Positions 1 to 15,225 are shown, counted from the first letter of the stretch. The stretch is 64,000 bases of DNA from Marinobacter gudaonensis (GCF_900115175.1 NZ_FOYV01000001.1:2232001-2296000); one strand, 5' to 3'. Notes: a model not told the origin generated them from the letters alone. Numbers and translations are program-made.

Positions 1-287
1 GGCAGATAGATGAACTCGGGCTGATAGCCTGCCTCAACAGCTACTTTGCGGGTCAGCTCGATAAAGCTGCCTGCCGGCTGGCCGTTGCTGTCCTGATAGG
101 TAATCGGGGGAAACTCAAGGTACGCCACCCGCAGGATCGGGGCCGCCGCCACCGTTTCGGAATCTGATTGGGCGGAAGCGCCCATGACCGCGAACATCAA
201 AAGGCACAGGCCGGCGAGCCGGGCGACGAGCACCCGCCCGTTCGCCAGCCTCCGGAACTCGGGAGCGTGGAAACAACAGCTGTACAT
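1..287 (-). CDS. Periplasmic solute-binding protein, family 3 (partial, N-terminus only)
   Basis: The 95 visible codons give a signal peptide followed by ILRVAYLEFPPITYQD and GQPAGSFIELTRKVAVEAG, the typical opening of family 3 extracellular solute-binding proteins (amino-acid-type ligands), which bind substrate in the periplasm or serve as sensor domains. The hydrophobic core LAGLCLLMFAVMGASA ends in an Ala-x-Ala-like cleavage site. The ATG at 287 gives a long n-region with Cys-Cys; a GTG about 18 codons in would give a more usual signal peptide, so the start is uncertain. The C-terminus lies outside the window, so the ligand cannot be judged. It is followed upstream by nhaB on the same strand with no evident functional link. 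Confidence 0.7.
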   Translation of the reverse strand, partial: MYSCCFHAPEFRRLANGRVLVARLAGLCLLMFAVMGASAQSDSETVAAAPILRVAYLEFPPITYQDSNGQPAGSFIELTRKVAVEAGYQPEFIYL

Positions 288-378
288 GGAGTCCGTTTAT
301 CCGCTTTTATTTAAGGGAAGATTAACAGACACCGGCAGATCTGCACTGACCCAGGCCGCAAAAAATCCGGCCGGGATG

Positions 379-1893
379 TCAAATGTGGTTAACCACCATG
401 TACAGGCCCACGCCGCCCATCACCAGGGTGTAGGGAAATGCCATGATAACCATCTTGCCGTAAGACAGCCGAACCAGCGGCGCGATTGCCGAGGTCAGCA
501 GGAACAGGAATGCCGCCTGGCCGTTGGGCGTGGCCACACTGGGCAGGTTGGTACCGGTGTTGATCGCCACCGCCAGCTCCTGGAAATGCTCGTAGCTGAT
601 GGCGCCGGCTTCCAGCGCCTGCTTGACCTCACTGATGTACACAGTCGCTACGAACACGTTATCGCTGATCATCGAGAGCACGCCGTTGGCGATGAAGAAC
701 ATGCCCGGTTGTTGGGCCTCGGGCAGCGACAGCACGTAATCGATGATCGGTTTGAACAGGTGCTGCTCGTGGATCACCGCCACCACCGCGAAGAACACGA
801 CCAACAGGGAGGTGAACGGCAGCGATTCCTGGAAGGCCTTGCCAATCTGGTGCTCGTCGGTAACGCCAGTAAAGGAGGTAATCAGGATGATCACCAACAG
901 GCCGATCAGCCCTACCTCCGCCAGGTGCAGGGCCAGGCCCACCACCAGGATGGCGGCGGCAACCGCCTGCACCCAGAGTGCGGCCTGGTCAGCTTTGGTG
1001 CGTTTGGCGCGCTCGTTTTCAGCAAATTCCTCCAGCACCCGGCGCACCGGCTTGGGCAGCCGACCGCCGTAACCAAACCAGCGCAGCTTCTCCAGGGCCC
1101 AGCAGGTAACCAACCCCGCCGCCAGCACCGGCAGGCTCACCGGCGCCATATGCAGGAAGAACCCGGCAAAATCCCAGCCCACGACCTTGGCAATCAGCAG
1201 GTTCTGGGGTTCGCCCACCATGGTGGCAACGCCGCCCAGGGCAGTACCGATGGCGCCGTGCATCAGCAGGCTGCGCAGAAAAGCCCGGAAGTTTTCCAGA
1301 TCTTCCCGGTGCAGTTCAATCACTTCGTCATCACTGCCAGCGTTGTGGTCCTTGTGCTGGTAGCCCTTGCCCGAGGCCACTTTGTGGTACACCGAATAGA
1401 AACCCACCGCCACACTGATGATCACGGCGGTTACCGTCAGGGCATCCAGGAAGGCCGACAGCAGGGCCGCAGCACTGCAGAACAACAGCGACAGCGCCGA
1501 CTTGGAGCGCACCCCCACCAGGATCTGGGTAAACGTCACCAGCAACAGTTCTTTCATGAAGTAGATGCCGGCCACCATGAACATCAGCAGCAGGATGACC
1601 GGAAAGTTGGTGAGTACCTCCAGGTAGACCGCATCCGGCGTTGTCAGCCCGATCAGCAACGCCTCCACCGCCAGCAGGCCACCGGGCAGCAACGGGTAGC
1701 ACTTGAGTGCCATGGCCAGGGTGAAAATGAACTCGGCAATCAGGAGCCAGCCGGCGGTTCCGGGGCCCAGGGTCCACATCACAATGGGATTGGCCACCAG
1801 AAACAGCAGGACGACCTGCTTGTACCAGACGGGCGCTTTTCCAAGGAAATTGTGGGTGAAGCCGGAGAGAACGGTTGTGGGCATGGCGAACAT
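379..1893 (-). CDS. nhaB: Na+/H+ antiporter NhaB
   Basis: The 504-residue product matches NhaB throughout, from the N-terminal [12 protein letters not shown] and [10 protein letters not shown] to the C-terminal [22 protein letters not shown]; family members are about 500 residues. It is an inner-membrane protein with about 12 hydrophobic segments that exchanges cytoplasmic Na+ for external H+, which suits a marine organism. The ATG at 1893 is followed three codons later by another ATG (MPTTVLSG), and an AGAAG sequence could serve either. It is transcribed away from the TonB receptor gene, with a 389-base shared upstream region. Confidence 0.93.
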   Translation of the reverse strand: MFAMPTTVLSGFTHNFLGKAPVWYKQVVLLFLVANPIVMWTLGPGTAGWLLIAEFIFTLAMALKCYPLLPGGLLAVEALLIGLTTPDAVYLEVLTNFPVILLLMFMVAGIYFMKELLLVTFTQILVGVRSKSALSLLFCSAAALLSAFLDALTVTAVIISVAVGFYSVYHKVASGKGYQHKDHNAGSDDEVIELHREDLENFRAFLRSLLMHGAIGTALGGVATMVGEPQNLLIAKVVGWDFAGFFLHMAPVSLPVLAAGLVTCWALEKLRWFGYGGRLPKPVRRVLEEFAENERAKRTKADQAALWVQAVAAAILVVGLALHLAEVGLIGLLVIILITSFTGVTDEHQIGKAFQESLPFTSLLVVFFAVVAVIHEQHLFKPIIDYVLSLPEAQQPGMFFIANGVLSMISDNVFVATVYISEVKQALEAGAISYEHFQELAVAINTGTNLPSVATPNGQAAFLFLLTSAIAPLVRLSYGKMVIMAFPYTLVMGGVGLYMVVNHI

Positions 1894-2282
1894 CTTCTGA
1901 GAAAGCGGTTTGTTGGTATTGTGTGCCAGAGGCCCCGCATCTTCCTTGATATTTGCGTACCAGGGTATGGTTCAAAGGTACAACGTTCCGACCGCTTTTG
2001 GTCTTAATAGCAAAAAGAAAAGAGAACAGGTCTGGCCAACAGCATTATTTTCGTAATATTACTTAATTAGTACCCCAGGGGCGACCGCATTCTAACCGAT
2101 TTCCCGCCACATTCGGTGTTTTCATGAACATTTAACCGGAATTACCGGCTATCCGGGCATCTTGCCACGCTCATGTTAATGATATTGGTTTGCATTACGA
2201 TTTCTTTAAGAATAAGATTCGGCGAATTTCGGTGAGTTCTTCACCGCCCGACCAACATCCGTGATGCAAAGGTGCTCTCCCT
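1894..2282. other. Divergent intergenic region between nhaB and the siderophore receptor gene
   Basis: This 389-base gap holds the promoters of two divergent genes. It is AT-rich around 2030-2080 and 2178-2215. The only recognisable site is a Fur-box-like sequence listed separately. I see no small gene or RNA here. Confidence 0.6.
2178..2203 (+). promoter_or_regulatory. Fur-box-like operator upstream of the TonB receptor
   Basis: AATGATATTGG directly followed by TTTGCATTACGATTT resembles gammaproteobacterial Fur operators built of AATGATAAT and CATTATCATT units, with several mismatches. It lies about 80 bases before the receptor start, where iron repression through Fur is expected. The call rests on motif likeness and gene context only. 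Confidence 0.5.
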
Positions 2283-4358
2283 ATGTCCGCCGCTTTCTTA
2301 CCCACTCCCCTGGCACGCGCCATCCGACTTACCCTGAGCCTGGGTATTGTTGCCACGTCAATGCCCGCCCTGGCGCAGGATGACTCGCCGGAAAGTCTGG
2401 ACGCCCTGGTGGTCTCTGCCACGGCGCTCAAAGTGGAGGCGCCGCTGGTGGAAACCCCGCGGCCCGCGTCGGTGGTCGAGGAGGAGGAACTCAGGGAGCG
2501 CAACGTGCAGTCCCTGGATGAAACCTTCCAGTATCGGGCCGGCGTGCTGTCGGGCCACTACGGTGACGACAACGACACCGACTGGCTCAAGATCCGGGGC
2601 TTTGACCAGGCCACCTATCAGGACGGCCTGCGCATCTACCGCGAGGGCTTTTACCAGTGGCTGCCAGAGACCTATGGCCTGGAACGGGTCGAACTGCTCA
2701 AGGGTCCGGCCTCCATCCTGTACGGTGAGGCGCCTCCGGGCGGCGTGATCAACGCCATCAGCAAACGCCCGACCAAGGAGGCTCAGGGCGAGGTGCTGGT
2801 GCAGGCGGGCACAGACAAGCACCGCCAGCTTGGCGTCGACACCTCCGGACCGGTCGCCGGAGCCGATAACGTCCGCTACCGGCTTGTGGGCCTGTATCGC
2901 GATGGCGAAGGCGACTTGGACTTCACCGAGAACGAGCGCTACTACGTCGCGCCCAGTCTGGCCTGGGACATTACGGACCAGACCAGCCTGACGGTCCTGG
3001 CCAGCTTCCAGAAAGACGACGCCATCCCCACCAACCCGTTCAAACTGGCCTACGGCACCGTTCAGGGCACGCCGTTTGGCAAGGTGGATCCTTCCACCAA
3101 CTACAGTGAGCCCGGCTACGACACCAATGAGCGCACCCAGTCTTCCCTGGGCTATGCCCTGAGCCACCAGATCAACGATGTCTGGCGGTTCGAGCAGGAT
3201 TTCCGGTACAGCGAGCTGGACCTGCTGTTGCGCAGCAGCTACATCTTCTTCCAGACCGGTCCGCGGGAAGGCCAGCGCTACCTGACCTACCGGGACGGTA
3301 AGATCGACAGCTGGACGGTCGATAACCGCGTGGTGGGCAACTGGTACACCGATCGCACCGAGCACACCTTCCTCGCGGGGGTCGATTACCAGGATCTGAA
3401 TAACAAGGGTCAACAGAACGGTGTTGGCGGCTTTTCAATGTTCGGAAGCCCCATTGATCTGTTCGATCCGCAGTACGGCAACTTCACACCAATCACGCCC
3501 GCCGATCTGGTCGTTACCGAAATCGACAAGCAGCAGACCGGCTACTACCTCCAGCATCAGCTACGCCTGGACGACCGCTGGGTGTTCCTGGCCGGCGCAC
3601 GCTACGACCAGGCGAAGGTGGACAACATCAACCACGAAGCCAACACCCGCCAGGAGGCGGACGATGATCAGCTGTCGCTGTCGGGTGGCGTGATGTACCT
3701 CGCCGAAAACGGCGTCTCCCCCTATGTGTCCTACACCGAATCCTTCCAGCCCATTGCCGGCACCGACGGCAACGGCGATCTCTACGAGCCGCGTACCGGC
3801 GAGCAGATCGAGCTGGGTGTGAAGATTGCGCCCCGCAACCTGGACGGTTACGTGACCGCCGCGGTCTACCGGATTGACGAAGAGAATTCCCTGGGCACCA
3901 GCCAGGGTGGCTTCCAGATCCAGGATCGTGAGCGCACCACTGAAGGCTTCGAGCTTGAGAGTGTCAGCTACCTCACCGAGCAGCTCGAGCTGACCGCCGC
4001 CTACACCTACAACAGCGCCAAGGTTCGCGACCAGGCCACCGCCGGCAGCGAACGCCAGGCGCCGCTGATTCCGCGTCACCAGGCGTCGGCATGGCTGGAC
4101 TACAGCTTCACCGACCTGGCCCCGGGCCTGAAAGTCGGCGCCGGTGCCCGGTTCGTGGGTGAAACCAAGGATGGCAGTACGGAAGTGCCCTCCTACACCG
4201 TGTTCGACATGATGGCCCAGTACGCTTTCGCGCCCCAGTGGCAGGCCCAGTTGAACGTGAGCAACCTGGCCGATCGCGAGTACGTGGCGAGCTGCGACTA
4301 CTGGTGCTACTACGGCGCAGAGCGCAGTGTGGTGGCCAGCCTGCGCTATCGCTGGTAG
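2283..4358 (+). CDS. TonB-dependent siderophore receptor (ferric-hydroxamate type)
   Basis: This 691-residue outer-membrane protein has a signal peptide (cleavage likely after Ala31, ALA-QDD) and a TonB-box-like DALVVSAT at 40-47. A plug domain at about 55-165 contains VELLKGPASILYGEAPPGG, and a beta-barrel follows, ending in aromatic Trp (RYRW). The late SCDYWCYYGAER segment with two Cys is shared by FhuA/FcuA-type receptors (TIGR01783 class). It should import a ferric siderophore using ExbBD-TonB energy; the ligand cannot be told from sequence, though hydroxamate is the best guess. No biosynthesis or ABC import genes are adjacent. Iron control is suggested by the Fur-like site upstream. Confidence 0.9.
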   Translation: MSAAFLPTPLARAIRLTLSLGIVATSMPALAQDDSPESLDALVVSATALKVEAPLVETPRPASVVEEEELRERNVQSLDETFQYRAGVLSGHYGDDNDTDWLKIRGFDQATYQDGLRIYREGFYQWLPETYGLERVELLKGPASILYGEAPPGGVINAISKRPTKEAQGEVLVQAGTDKHRQLGVDTSGPVAGADNVRYRLVGLYRDGEGDLDFTENERYYVAPSLAWDITDQTSLTVLASFQKDDAIPTNPFKLAYGTVQGTPFGKVDPSTNYSEPGYDTNERTQSSLGYALSHQINDVWRFEQDFRYSELDLLLRSSYIFFQTGPREGQRYLTYRDGKIDSWTVDNRVVGNWYTDRTEHTFLAGVDYQDLNNKGQQNGVGGFSMFGSPIDLFDPQYGNFTPITPADLVVTEIDKQQTGYYLQHQLRLDDRWVFLAGARYDQAKVDNINHEANTRQEADDDQLSLSGGVMYLAENGVSPYVSYTESFQPIAGTDGNGDLYEPRTGEQIELGVKIAPRNLDGYVTAAVYRIDEENSLGTSQGGFQIQDRERTTEGFELESVSYLTEQLELTAAYTYNSAKVRDQATAGSERQAPLIPRHQASAWLDYSFTDLAPGLKVGAGARFVGETKDGSTEVPSYTVFDMMAQYAFAPQWQAQLNVSNLADREYVASCDYWCYYGAERSVVASLRYRW

Positions 4359-4388
4359 TGGTGGGGAGAAGAGACGGACGTTAAGCAG

Positions 4389-4420
4389 AAGGCCCCGCGA
4401 TGGCGGGGCCTTTCTGTTTT
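4389..4420 (+). terminator. Intrinsic terminator after the TonB receptor
   Basis: A 10-bp stem (AAGGCCCCGC pairing with GCGGGGCCTT) with a GATG loop is followed by TCTGTTTT on the plus strand. It sits only a few bases beyond the glmS stop codon on the other strand, so it may also end glmS transcripts, although the T-run is poor in that direction. Confidence 0.85.
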
Positions 4421-6251
4421 ACTCAACCGTGACGCTTTTGGCCAGGTTACGAGGCTGATCCACGTCGGTGCCCTTGAGCACGGCCACGTGATAGGACAGC
4501 AACTGCAGCGGTACGGTGTAGACAATCGGCGCCGTGACCGGATGCACCGAGGGAATCTGCATCACGTGGATGCCCTCCTCCGGCTTCACGTCGGCTTTTT
4601 TGTCAGCGAACACGAACAGCTGGCCGCCCCGGGCACGTACTTCTTCCAGGTTGGACTTGAGTTTCTCCACCAGGTCGTTGTTGGGCGCCACGGTGACCAC
4701 CGGCATCTCGCTATCCACCAGGGCCAGCGGGCCATGCTTGAGCTCGCCGGCCGGGTAGGCCTCGGCGTGGATGTAGGAAATTTCCTTGAGCTTGAGCGCC
4801 CCTTCCAGGGCCACCGGGAACTGAGAGCCCCGGCCCAGGAACAGGCTGTGGTTCTTGTCCATGAACGCCTTGGACATCTCGGCGATCTCGCCGTCGAGGG
4901 CCAGCACATCGCTGACCTGGCCCGGCAGCAGATGGATGGCTTCCACGATCTCTTTTTCCTTTTCCTCTGACAGGCCGTTATGGCGCGCCAGGGCCAGGGT
5001 AAAGATCAGCAGGGCGGTAAGCTGGGTGGTGAAGGCCTTGGTGGAGGCCACACCAATCTCGGGACCGGCCTGGGTCATGATCACCAGATCGGATTCCCGC
5101 ACCAGGGAACTGCCGGGCACGTTACAGATGGCCAGCGCGGCCCGGAAGCCGGCTTTCTTGGCCTGGCGCAGAGCCGCCAGGGTGTCGGCAGTCTCGCCGG
5201 ACTGGGAGATACACAGGAACAGGGTGTCCTGCTGGATCACGTGCTTGCGATAACGGAACTCGGAGGCCACTTCCACGGAACAGGGCACGCCGGCCAGTTC
5301 CTCAATCCAGTAACGGGCCACCATGCCCGCATGGTAACTGGTGCCGCAGGCGATGATCTGTACGTGGCGAACGTTGTCGAGCAGGTTGGCCGCCTCGGTG
5401 CCCAGTGCCTGTTCGAGCACCCGGGCTTTGGTCACTCGGCCTTCCATGGTGGCCTTGATTACCTTGGGCTGCTCGTAGATTTCCTTGAGCATGAAGTGGC
5501 GGTATTCGCCCTTGTCGGCGGAATCGGCACCGTGCTCGAAGCGGGTGATCTCCCGCTCAACCGTGTTGCCATCGCGGTCCAGGATCGACACGCTGTCCCG
5601 ACGGATATCGGCGATGTCGCCTTCTTCGAGAAACATGAAACGGTCGGTGACCGGTAGCAACGCCAGCTGATCGGAAGCAATGAAGTTTTCGCCGATACCC
5701 ACGCCGATAACCAGGGGACTGCCTTCACGGCACACCACCAGATGGTCGGGCTCGTCGCCGTGCACCACGGCGAGGGCGTAGGCTCCGCGAAGCCGGGCGA
5801 TGGACGCCCGCACGGCCTGGTGTAGATTACCGAGGCTGCGATAATTCTTTTCGATCAGGTGCGCCACCACCTCAGTATCGGTCTGGGACGTGAACGTGAA
5901 GCCATCCGCCCGCAACTCATCGCGCAGTTCCTGGTAGTTTTCGATAATGCCGTTGTGGACAATCGCCAGCCGATCACCAGACATATGCGGGTGGGCGTTG
6001 GTCTGGGAGGGCTCGCCGTGGGTGGCCCAGCGGGTGTGAGCGATACCCAGGTGGCCCGGAAGCGGCCGGGCATCCATGGCGTCTGAGAGCGACGCGACCT
6101 TGCCCACTTCGCGGGCACGCTGGACACTGTGGTCACCGGCAATCACCGCCATGCCGGCGGAGTCATAGCCCCGGTATTCCAGACGGCGCAAGCCCTCGAG
6201 AAGGATGCCCTGGACGTCCCGTTCCGAAACCGCGCCTACAATTCCACACAT
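4419..6251 (-). CDS. glmS: Glutamine--fructose-6-phosphate aminotransferase (isomerizing)
   Basis: GlmS converts fructose-6-phosphate and glutamine to glucosamine-6-phosphate, the first step towards UDP-GlcNAc for peptidoglycan and LPS. The 610-residue length matches the family (E. coli 609). The N-terminal glutamine amidotransferase domain starts MCGIVGAV with the catalytic Cys2, and the family motif [12 protein letters not shown] follows. Two SIS sugar-isomerase domains contain CGTSYHAG and [13 protein letters not shown], and the C-terminus LAKSVTVE carries the conserved active-site Lys. It lies 30 bases downstream of glmU on the same strand, so the two steps of the same pathway are probably co-transcribed. 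Confidence 0.97.
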   Translation of the reverse strand: MCGIVGAVSERDVQGILLEGLRRLEYRGYDSAGMAVIAGDHSVQRAREVGKVASLSDAMDARPLPGHLGIAHTRWATHGEPSQTNAHPHMSGDRLAIVHNGIIENYQELRDELRADGFTFTSQTDTEVVAHLIEKNYRSLGNLHQAVRASIARLRGAYALAVVHGDEPDHLVVCREGSPLVIGVGIGENFIASDQLALLPVTDRFMFLEEGDIADIRRDSVSILDRDGNTVEREITRFEHGADSADKGEYRHFMLKEIYEQPKVIKATMEGRVTKARVLEQALGTEAANLLDNVRHVQIIACGTSYHAGMVARYWIEELAGVPCSVEVASEFRYRKHVIQQDTLFLCISQSGETADTLAALRQAKKAGFRAALAICNVPGSSLVRESDLVIMTQAGPEIGVASTKAFTTQLTALLIFTLALARHNGLSEEKEKEIVEAIHLLPGQVSDVLALDGEIAEMSKAFMDKNHSLFLGRGSQFPVALEGALKLKEISYIHAEAYPAGELKHGPLALVDSEMPVVTVAPNNDLVEKLKSNLEEVRARGGQLFVFADKKADVKPEEGIHVMQIPSVHPVTAPIVYTVPLQLLSYHVAVLKGTDVDQPRNLAKSVTVE

Positions 6252-6281
6252 GCTGCTCTACCTGTCTGTTGTTCGTCGTGA

Positions 6282-7646
6282 TCAGTGTTTTTTCGGCTTT
6301 TCCCAGCCGGTAATGTTCCGCTGCCGGGCCCGGGCCACGGCCAGCTCGCTGTCCGCCACGTCCCGGGTGATGGTCGAACCGGCACCGATGGTGGCCTCAG
6401 CGGCAATGGTCACCGGCGCCACCAGCGCGGTGTTGGAGCCTACAAAGACGCCGTCGCCGAGTACCGTCTGGTACTTGTTCACCCCATCATAATTACAGGT
6501 GATGGTTCCTGCACCCACATTCACATTACGGCCCAGTGAGGCGTCACCCACGTAACTGAGGTGATTGATCTTGCTGCCCTCGCCCACCACGGCTTTCTTG
6601 GTTTCCACAAAGTTGCCCACTTTGGTGTTGGCAGCCAGCTCGGTGCCTGGTCGCAGGCGGGCGAATGGCCCGATCTGGGCATTGGCACCAACGCTGGCTC
6701 CTTCAATCACACTGTTGGCCTTGATCTCTGCACCATCGGCGATGGTGGCGTCCTTGATAACACAGTTGGGACCAATGGAAACGTTGCTGCCGAGCGCGAC
6801 CTTGCCCTCGAACACCACGTTCACATCGATCCAGAGGTCATTGCCGATGGTGATTTCTCCGCGCACATCCACTCGGGCCGGATCGGCCAGGGTCGCGCCT
6901 TCGGTCATCAGCCGTTCGGCCTGACGACGCTGGTACCAGCGTTCCAGTTCGGCCAGTTGCAGGCGGTTGTTCACTCCCTGAACCTCGAACGGGTTTTCGG
7001 GCTGGGAAACCGACACCGTCAGACCCTGGGCCACCGCCATGGCGATGATGTCGGTCAGGTAATATTCACCCTGGGCGTTACGGTTCGACAAGGCCGGCAG
7101 CCAGGTTTTCAGGTGTTTCGCGGAAACCGCGAGAATACCGGTATTTACCTCGCGGATCTGCTGCTGCTCGGGGGTGGCATCCTTCTGCTCCACGATCGCC
7201 TGCACGGCACCATCGGCATTACGCACGATGCGGCCATAGCCCTGGGGATTGTCCAGGGTAACGGTGAGCAGGCCGAGCGTGGAGTCATCCAGGGTAGCCA
7301 CCAGCCCTTCGAGGGTTTGGTGTCGGGTCAGGGGTACGTCGCCATAAAGCACCAGCACCCGCGCCTCGTCCGGGAGATCCGGAAGCGCCTGGGCAACGGC
7401 ATGGCCGGTACCCAGTTGTTCGCTCTGGGTGACCCAGTTCACCGAGTCTGCCCGGGTGGCTTCCCGTACCTTGTCTGCACCGTGGCCGATCACCGTGTGG
7501 ATCTTCTCGGCACCGAGTTGTTCGGCGGTGGCAATAACATGATGCAGCATCGGCCGACCGGCGATCGGATGCAGCACCTTGGGCAGGGCGGACTTCATTC
7601 TGGACCCCTGGCCAGCGGCCAGAATGACAACGTGTAGCGGGCTCAT
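6282..7646 (-). CDS. glmU: Bifunctional GlcNAc-1-P uridyltransferase / GlcN-1-P acetyltransferase
   Basis: GlmU makes UDP-GlcNAc from glucosamine-1-phosphate in two steps. The N-terminal uridyltransferase domain has the nucleotide-binding signature [19 protein letters not shown]. The C-terminal half is a left-handed beta-helix of hexapeptide repeats (for example [15 protein letters not shown] and [13 protein letters not shown]) that carries the acetyltransferase site. At 454 residues it has the usual length (E. coli 456). It is followed by glmS and preceded by the end of the ATP synthase operon, 148 bases upstream. That gap contains an AT-rich tract (T-rich on the minus strand near 7687-7697) that could end atp transcripts, but I could not define a convincing hairpin. 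Confidence 0.97.
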   Translation of the reverse strand: MSPLHVVILAAGQGSRMKSALPKVLHPIAGRPMLHHVIATAEQLGAEKIHTVIGHGADKVREATRADSVNWVTQSEQLGTGHAVAQALPDLPDEARVLVLYGDVPLTRHQTLEGLVATLDDSTLGLLTVTLDNPQGYGRIVRNADGAVQAIVEQKDATPEQQQIREVNTGILAVSAKHLKTWLPALSNRNAQGEYYLTDIIAMAVAQGLTVSVSQPENPFEVQGVNNRLQLAELERWYQRRQAERLMTEGATLADPARVDVRGEITIGNDLWIDVNVVFEGKVALGSNVSIGPNCVIKDATIADGAEIKANSVIEGASVGANAQIGPFARLRPGTELAANTKVGNFVETKKAVVGEGSKINHLSYVGDASLGRNVNVGAGTITCNYDGVNKYQTVLGDGVFVGSNTALVAPVTIAAEATIGAGSTITRDVADSELAVARARQRNITGWEKPKKH

Positions 7647-7794
7647 GGCAACGTCAGGCTCCCGGAGTGTTTATTGTCGGCTTTCAGAAAATAAAAAACC
7701 GCACCCTTTGAAGCCGGAAAGCCCAGGCATATGCGTGGTCTTCCAGCCGCTCAGGATGCGGCTATGGTGTTCGGCAAACCCGAAACGAGGATGC

Positions 7795-8217
7795 TTAACG
7801 CATCTTGTTACGCAGCTGCTGGATGGTGCGAAGCTGGGCCACAGCCTCGGCCAGCTCTGCAGCGGCACGGGAGTACTCGAATTCACCGGTCTTGTTGGCA
7901 AGTGCTTTCTCGGCTTCTTTCTGTGCCTCGAGCGCTGCAGCTTCGTCCACATCCTTTGCACGAACCGCGGTGTCGGCCAACAAAGTCACCAGATTGGGCT
8001 GAACCTCCAGATACCCGCCGGACACGTAAAGAATCTCTTCCTCACCGCCCTGCTTGATAATCCGAATGGGACCCGGCTTCAGCTGGGTCAGCAGCGGGGT
8101 GTGGCCCGGGGCAATACCCAGGTCACCTTCAGAGCCCGCCGCAATCAGCATTTCAACCAATCCGGAATAGATCTTTGTTTCGGCACTTACCACATCACAA
8201 TGCACGGTCATACCCAT
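7795..8217 (-). CDS. atpC: ATP synthase F1 subunit epsilon
   Basis: The 140-residue protein starts [19 protein letters not shown] and contains [19 protein letters not shown], both typical of epsilon subunits. The N-terminal beta-sandwich contacts gamma and the c-ring; the C-terminal helical part (from about residue 90) inhibits hydrolysis. It is the last gene of the atp operon, with an AGAGGC ribosome-binding site before the ATG. Confidence 0.96.
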   Translation of the reverse strand: MGMTVHCDVVSAETKIYSGLVEMLIAAGSEGDLGIAPGHTPLLTQLKPGPIRIIKQGGEEEILYVSGGYLEVQPNLVTLLADTAVRAKDVDEAAALEAQKEAEKALANKTGEFEYSRAAAELAEAVAQLRTIQQLRNKMR

Positions 8218-8264
8218 GTCAGTTGCCTCTTTGATCGATCCGGAAACAAGGGTTCAAGCGCAAA

Positions 8265-10578
<2,314 letters not shown>

Positions 10579-10653
10579 AACTCACTGCCTTCTCAAGTTA
10601 GACACTCGTTGCTACGAAAAGCGGCCCGCGGCATCTGCCGCAGGCCCGTTTTC

Positions 10654-12198
10654 TTACCAGCTCTGAGTGGTCTTGAATTTCTCAAGTGCAGCTTTGAGGC
10701 CGGCAGCGATTTCGTCGTTGTAATCGCCTTTCTCGTTGATCTTGTCGAGGAGGTCTTTCTGCTCGGAGCGCATCCAGTCGAGCATCTGCGCTTCAAACTT
10801 CACTACCTTGTCGACATCAACGTCGTCCAGGAAGCCTTCGTTGGCTGCGAACAGAACCGTACCCATTTCAGCCACAGACAGCGGGCTGTACTGGTTCTGC
10901 TTCATGAGTTCGGTTACACGCTGACCGTGCTCAAGCTGCTTACGGGTTGCTTCGTCGAGATCGGAAGCAAACTGGGCGAAAGCGGCCAGTTCACGATACT
11001 GGGCCAGAGCCAGACGGATGTTACCGCCGAGCTTCTTCATGATCTTGGTCTGGGCGGAACCACCAACCCGGGATACCGAGATACCTGCGTTCATCGCCGG
11101 TCGGATACCGGAGTTGAACAGGTTGGTTTCCAGGAAGATCTGGCCATCGGTGATGGAAATTACGTTGGTCGGTACGAACGCGGACACGTCGCCGGCCTGG
11201 GTTTCGATGATCGGCAGGGCGGTCAGGGAACCGGTCTTGCCTTTCACTTCGCCGTTGGTCAGCTGCTCTACGTAATCGGCGTTAACACGGGAGGCACGCT
11301 CCAGCAGACGCGAGTGCAGGTAGAAAACGTCACCCGGGTAGGCTTCACGGCCCGGCGGACGACGCAGCAGCAGGGAGATCTGGCGGTAGGCCACGGCCTG
11401 CTTGGACAGATCATCGTAGATGATCAGGGCATCTTCGCCGCGATCGCGGAAGTACTCACCCATGGAGGTACCGGCGTACGGCGCCAGGAACTGCATCGCT
11501 GCAGGATCGGCGGCACCGGCGGCAACCACGATGGTGTGGTCCATGGCGCCGTGCTCTTCGAGCTTGCGCACAACCGCTGCGATGGAGGACTGCTTCTGAC
11601 CAACCGCCACGTAGATACACTTGATGCCGGTATCTTTCTGGTTGATGATCGCGTCAATCGCAACCGCAGTCTTACCGATCTGACGGTCACCGATGATCAG
11701 CTCCCGCTGGCCGCGACCGATCGGCACCATGGTGTCGATGGCTTTCAGACCGGTCTGAACCGGCTCGTCTACGGACTGACGTGCGATAACGCCCGGCGCA
11801 ACCTTTTCGACCGGAGAGGTCAGGTCGGTGCCCAGGTCGCCCTTGCCGTCGATGGGGTTACCCAGTGCGTCAACAACACGGCCCATCAGTTCCGGACCTA
11901 CCGGTACTTCCAGGATCCGGCCGGTGCAACGAACCTTCTGGCCTTCAGCCAGATCTTCGTAGTCACCCAGCACAACCGCGCCTACGGAATCACGCTCCAG
12001 GTTCAGAGCCATGCCGTAGGTGCCGTTGGCAAATTCAATCATCTCACCGTACATAACGTCGGCAAGACCGTGGATCAGCACGATACCGTCGGAAACCGAC
12101 AGGATCGTACCTTCGTTTTTTGCTTCGGAAGAGATATCGAGCTTCTCGATTCTCTTCTTGATGATGTCACTGATCTCGGATGGATTCAGTTGCTGCAT
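10654..12198 (-). CDS. atpA: ATP synthase F1 subunit alpha
   Basis: Alpha is the regulatory nucleotide-binding subunit of F1. The 514-residue product starts [19 protein letters not shown] and carries the P-loop [15 protein letters not shown], followed by [19 protein letters not shown] and the arginine-finger region [17 protein letters not shown]. Its length matches E. coli AtpA (513). Confidence 0.98.
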   Translation of the reverse strand: MQQLNPSEISDIIKKRIEKLDISSEAKNEGTILSVSDGIVLIHGLADVMYGEMIEFANGTYGMALNLERDSVGAVVLGDYEDLAEGQKVRCTGRILEVPVGPELMGRVVDALGNPIDGKGDLGTDLTSPVEKVAPGVIARQSVDEPVQTGLKAIDTMVPIGRGQRELIIGDRQIGKTAVAIDAIINQKDTGIKCIYVAVGQKQSSIAAVVRKLEEHGAMDHTIVVAAGAADPAAMQFLAPYAGTSMGEYFRDRGEDALIIYDDLSKQAVAYRQISLLLRRPPGREAYPGDVFYLHSRLLERASRVNADYVEQLTNGEVKGKTGSLTALPIIETQAGDVSAFVPTNVISITDGQIFLETNLFNSGIRPAMNAGISVSRVGGSAQTKIMKKLGGNIRLALAQYRELAAFAQFASDLDEATRKQLEHGQRVTELMKQNQYSPLSVAEMGTVLFAANEGFLDDVDVDKVVKFEAQMLDWMRSEQKDLLDKINEKGDYNDEIAAGLKAALEKFKTTQSW

Positions 12199-12226
12199 GC
12201 CAATATCCTCAAACCTTGTGCTGAAA

Positions 12227-12763
12227 TCAGGAGCCCAGAGCGTCGGCCAGCTTGGTCAGCTTTCCGCGTACAGATGCGTCAATGACCAGATCGCCAGTGC
12301 GAATAATCACACCGCCAATCAGAGACTTGTCCAGTGACGCTGCGAGTGACACTTGCCGCTCGAGTTTCTTCGAAAGTGCCTGGGCGAGCTTCTGTTGCTG
12401 TTCGTCCGTCAGCTCGAAAGCCGCGGTGACTTCAATATCAACAGTGCGCTCCAGATCAGCCCGGTACGTGTTGAAGAGCGCTGCAATCTCAGGAAGAAGA
12501 GTCAGCCGGCGGTTTTCAGCCAGTACAGCGAAAAAGTTGCGAACCTGCTCCGTAACGCCGTCCTCGACGACCTCCAGAATCAGATCCGCCTTCTTCTGCT
12601 CTTCCAGACCCGGATTCGCGAGAAGCTGTCGAATGTCTTTGTTCGCGGTGACCTGCCCGGCAATCGTCAGCACCTGTGACCACTCAGCCAGCTGTTTGTG
12701 CTCCTGAGCGGCAGCAAAGGCTGCCTTTGCGTAGGGACGGGCCAGCGTTCTCAGTTCTGCCAT
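12227..12763 (-). CDS. atpH: ATP synthase F1 subunit delta
   Basis: Delta links the peripheral stalk (b2) to the top of F1. The 178-residue protein opens with [16 protein letters not shown] and ends with [31 protein letters not shown] residues characteristic of the delta/OSCP family. It lies 15 bases downstream of atpF. Confidence 0.97.
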   Translation of the reverse strand: MAELRTLARPYAKAAFAAAQEHKQLAEWSQVLTIAGQVTANKDIRQLLANPGLEEQKKADLILEVVEDGVTEQVRNFFAVLAENRRLTLLPEIAALFNTYRADLERTVDIEVTAAFELTDEQQQKLAQALSKKLERQVSLAASLDKSLIGGVIIRTGDLVIDASVRGKLTKLADALGS

Positions 12764-12778
12764 GGTGAACCTCGCCGT

Positions 12779-13249
12779 TTAGAGTTCTGCCGCCAGTTTT
12801 TCCAACATCTCGTTGTGCTTGGAGGCATCGACAGAGGTTTCCAGGATCTTCTCAGCACCGGCAACGGCAATGCTGGCAATTTCTGCACGCAAAGCGTCAC
12901 GAGCCTGATTGCGCTCCTGTTCAATTTCGGCCTTGGCCTGCTCAATCAGCTTCTGGCCTTCCTTGCGGGCGTCATCCTTGGATGCTTCCACAATCTGGGC
13001 CGCACGCTTGTTCGCCTGTTCGATCAGGCTCGCAGCTTGCTGCTTGGCTTCACGCAGTTCCTGAGCTGACTTTTCCTGAGCCAGTTCCAGATCGCGCGCC
13101 GCGCGGTCTGAGGCAGCCAGTCCGTCAGCGATCTTCTTTTGACGCTCCTGCAGTGCGGCCATGATTGGCGGCCACACGTACTTCATGCAGAAGACGACAA
13201 AGATAAAGAACGCGATGGCTTGACCAATCATCGTCAAATTAATGTTCAC
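12779..13249 (-). CDS. atpF: ATP synthase Fo subunit b
   Basis: Subunit b forms the membrane-anchored peripheral stalk. The 156-residue protein has one N-terminal transmembrane helix ([20 protein letters not shown], 1-20) followed by a long charged, Ala-rich helix expected to pair with a second copy. Length equals that of E. coli AtpF (156). Confidence 0.97.
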   Translation of the reverse strand: MNINLTMIGQAIAFFIFVVFCMKYVWPPIMAALQERQKKIADGLAASDRAARDLELAQEKSAQELREAKQQAASLIEQANKRAAQIVEASKDDARKEGQKLIEQAKAEIEQERNQARDALRAEIASIAVAGAEKILETSVDASKHNEMLEKLAAEL

Positions 13250-13316
13250 GTCTTCACCTCTCGCCTGTTTTGTTAAGAATCATCTGACCGGGGAAAGCCC
13301 CCGGCTGGCGACTCGA

Positions 13317-13592
<276 letters not shown>

Positions 13593-13648
13593 TTAGGTTT
13601 TTCAGTTTAAGGGTTTAGGGTTTAGAACTACGGCTTAATGGTGTCCGA

Positions 13649-14942
<1,294 letters not shown>

Positions 14943-15020
14943 GTTTGTTCCGGGAGTACGGTGCCTTTATATACGATGCAGTTTAAAAAGTAAGCAAATA
15001 CACCGATACGAGCGCCGCAG

Positions 15021-15049
15021 ATTATATGTGTTCAATGTGCACGAATCAA
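15021..15049 (-). promoter_or_regulatory. Sigma-70 promoter of the atp operon
   Basis: On the minus strand TTGATT and a perfect TATAAT are separated by exactly 17 bases. Transcription would start near 15013, leaving a leader of about 70 bases before atpI. The position fits a strong constitutive promoter of the nine-gene operon. Confidence 0.85.
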
Positions 15050-15225
15050 CAAAACCGGGCACCAGCAACGGGCCCGAAGCGGGCGTTATGAAGGGCCTTC
15101 GACCGTTTTCGACACAAATAGACACGCGTTCAATTTTTCAACACTACATGTTGTGTGTGCCGACAAATACGAACTTTCGTAGGGGGCCGGACGGCGGACC
15201 TCAAATCGACCAATTCAGGTAGACG

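Noticed and set aside
184..2007. A 607-codon plus-strand frame opposite nhaB
   Set aside because: nhaB is well conserved on the other strand; the plus-strand translation is low-complexity His/Gln-rich and implausible.
7745..7763. Hairpin AGCCGC-N7-GCGGCT between atpC and glmU
   Set aside because: The stem is only 6 bp and is not followed by a T-run on the minus strand, so I did not call it a terminator of the atp operon.
15072..15084. Short palindrome GCCCGAAGCGGGC between parB and atpI
   Set aside because: Five-base arms and no T-tract; not enough to call a parB terminator.
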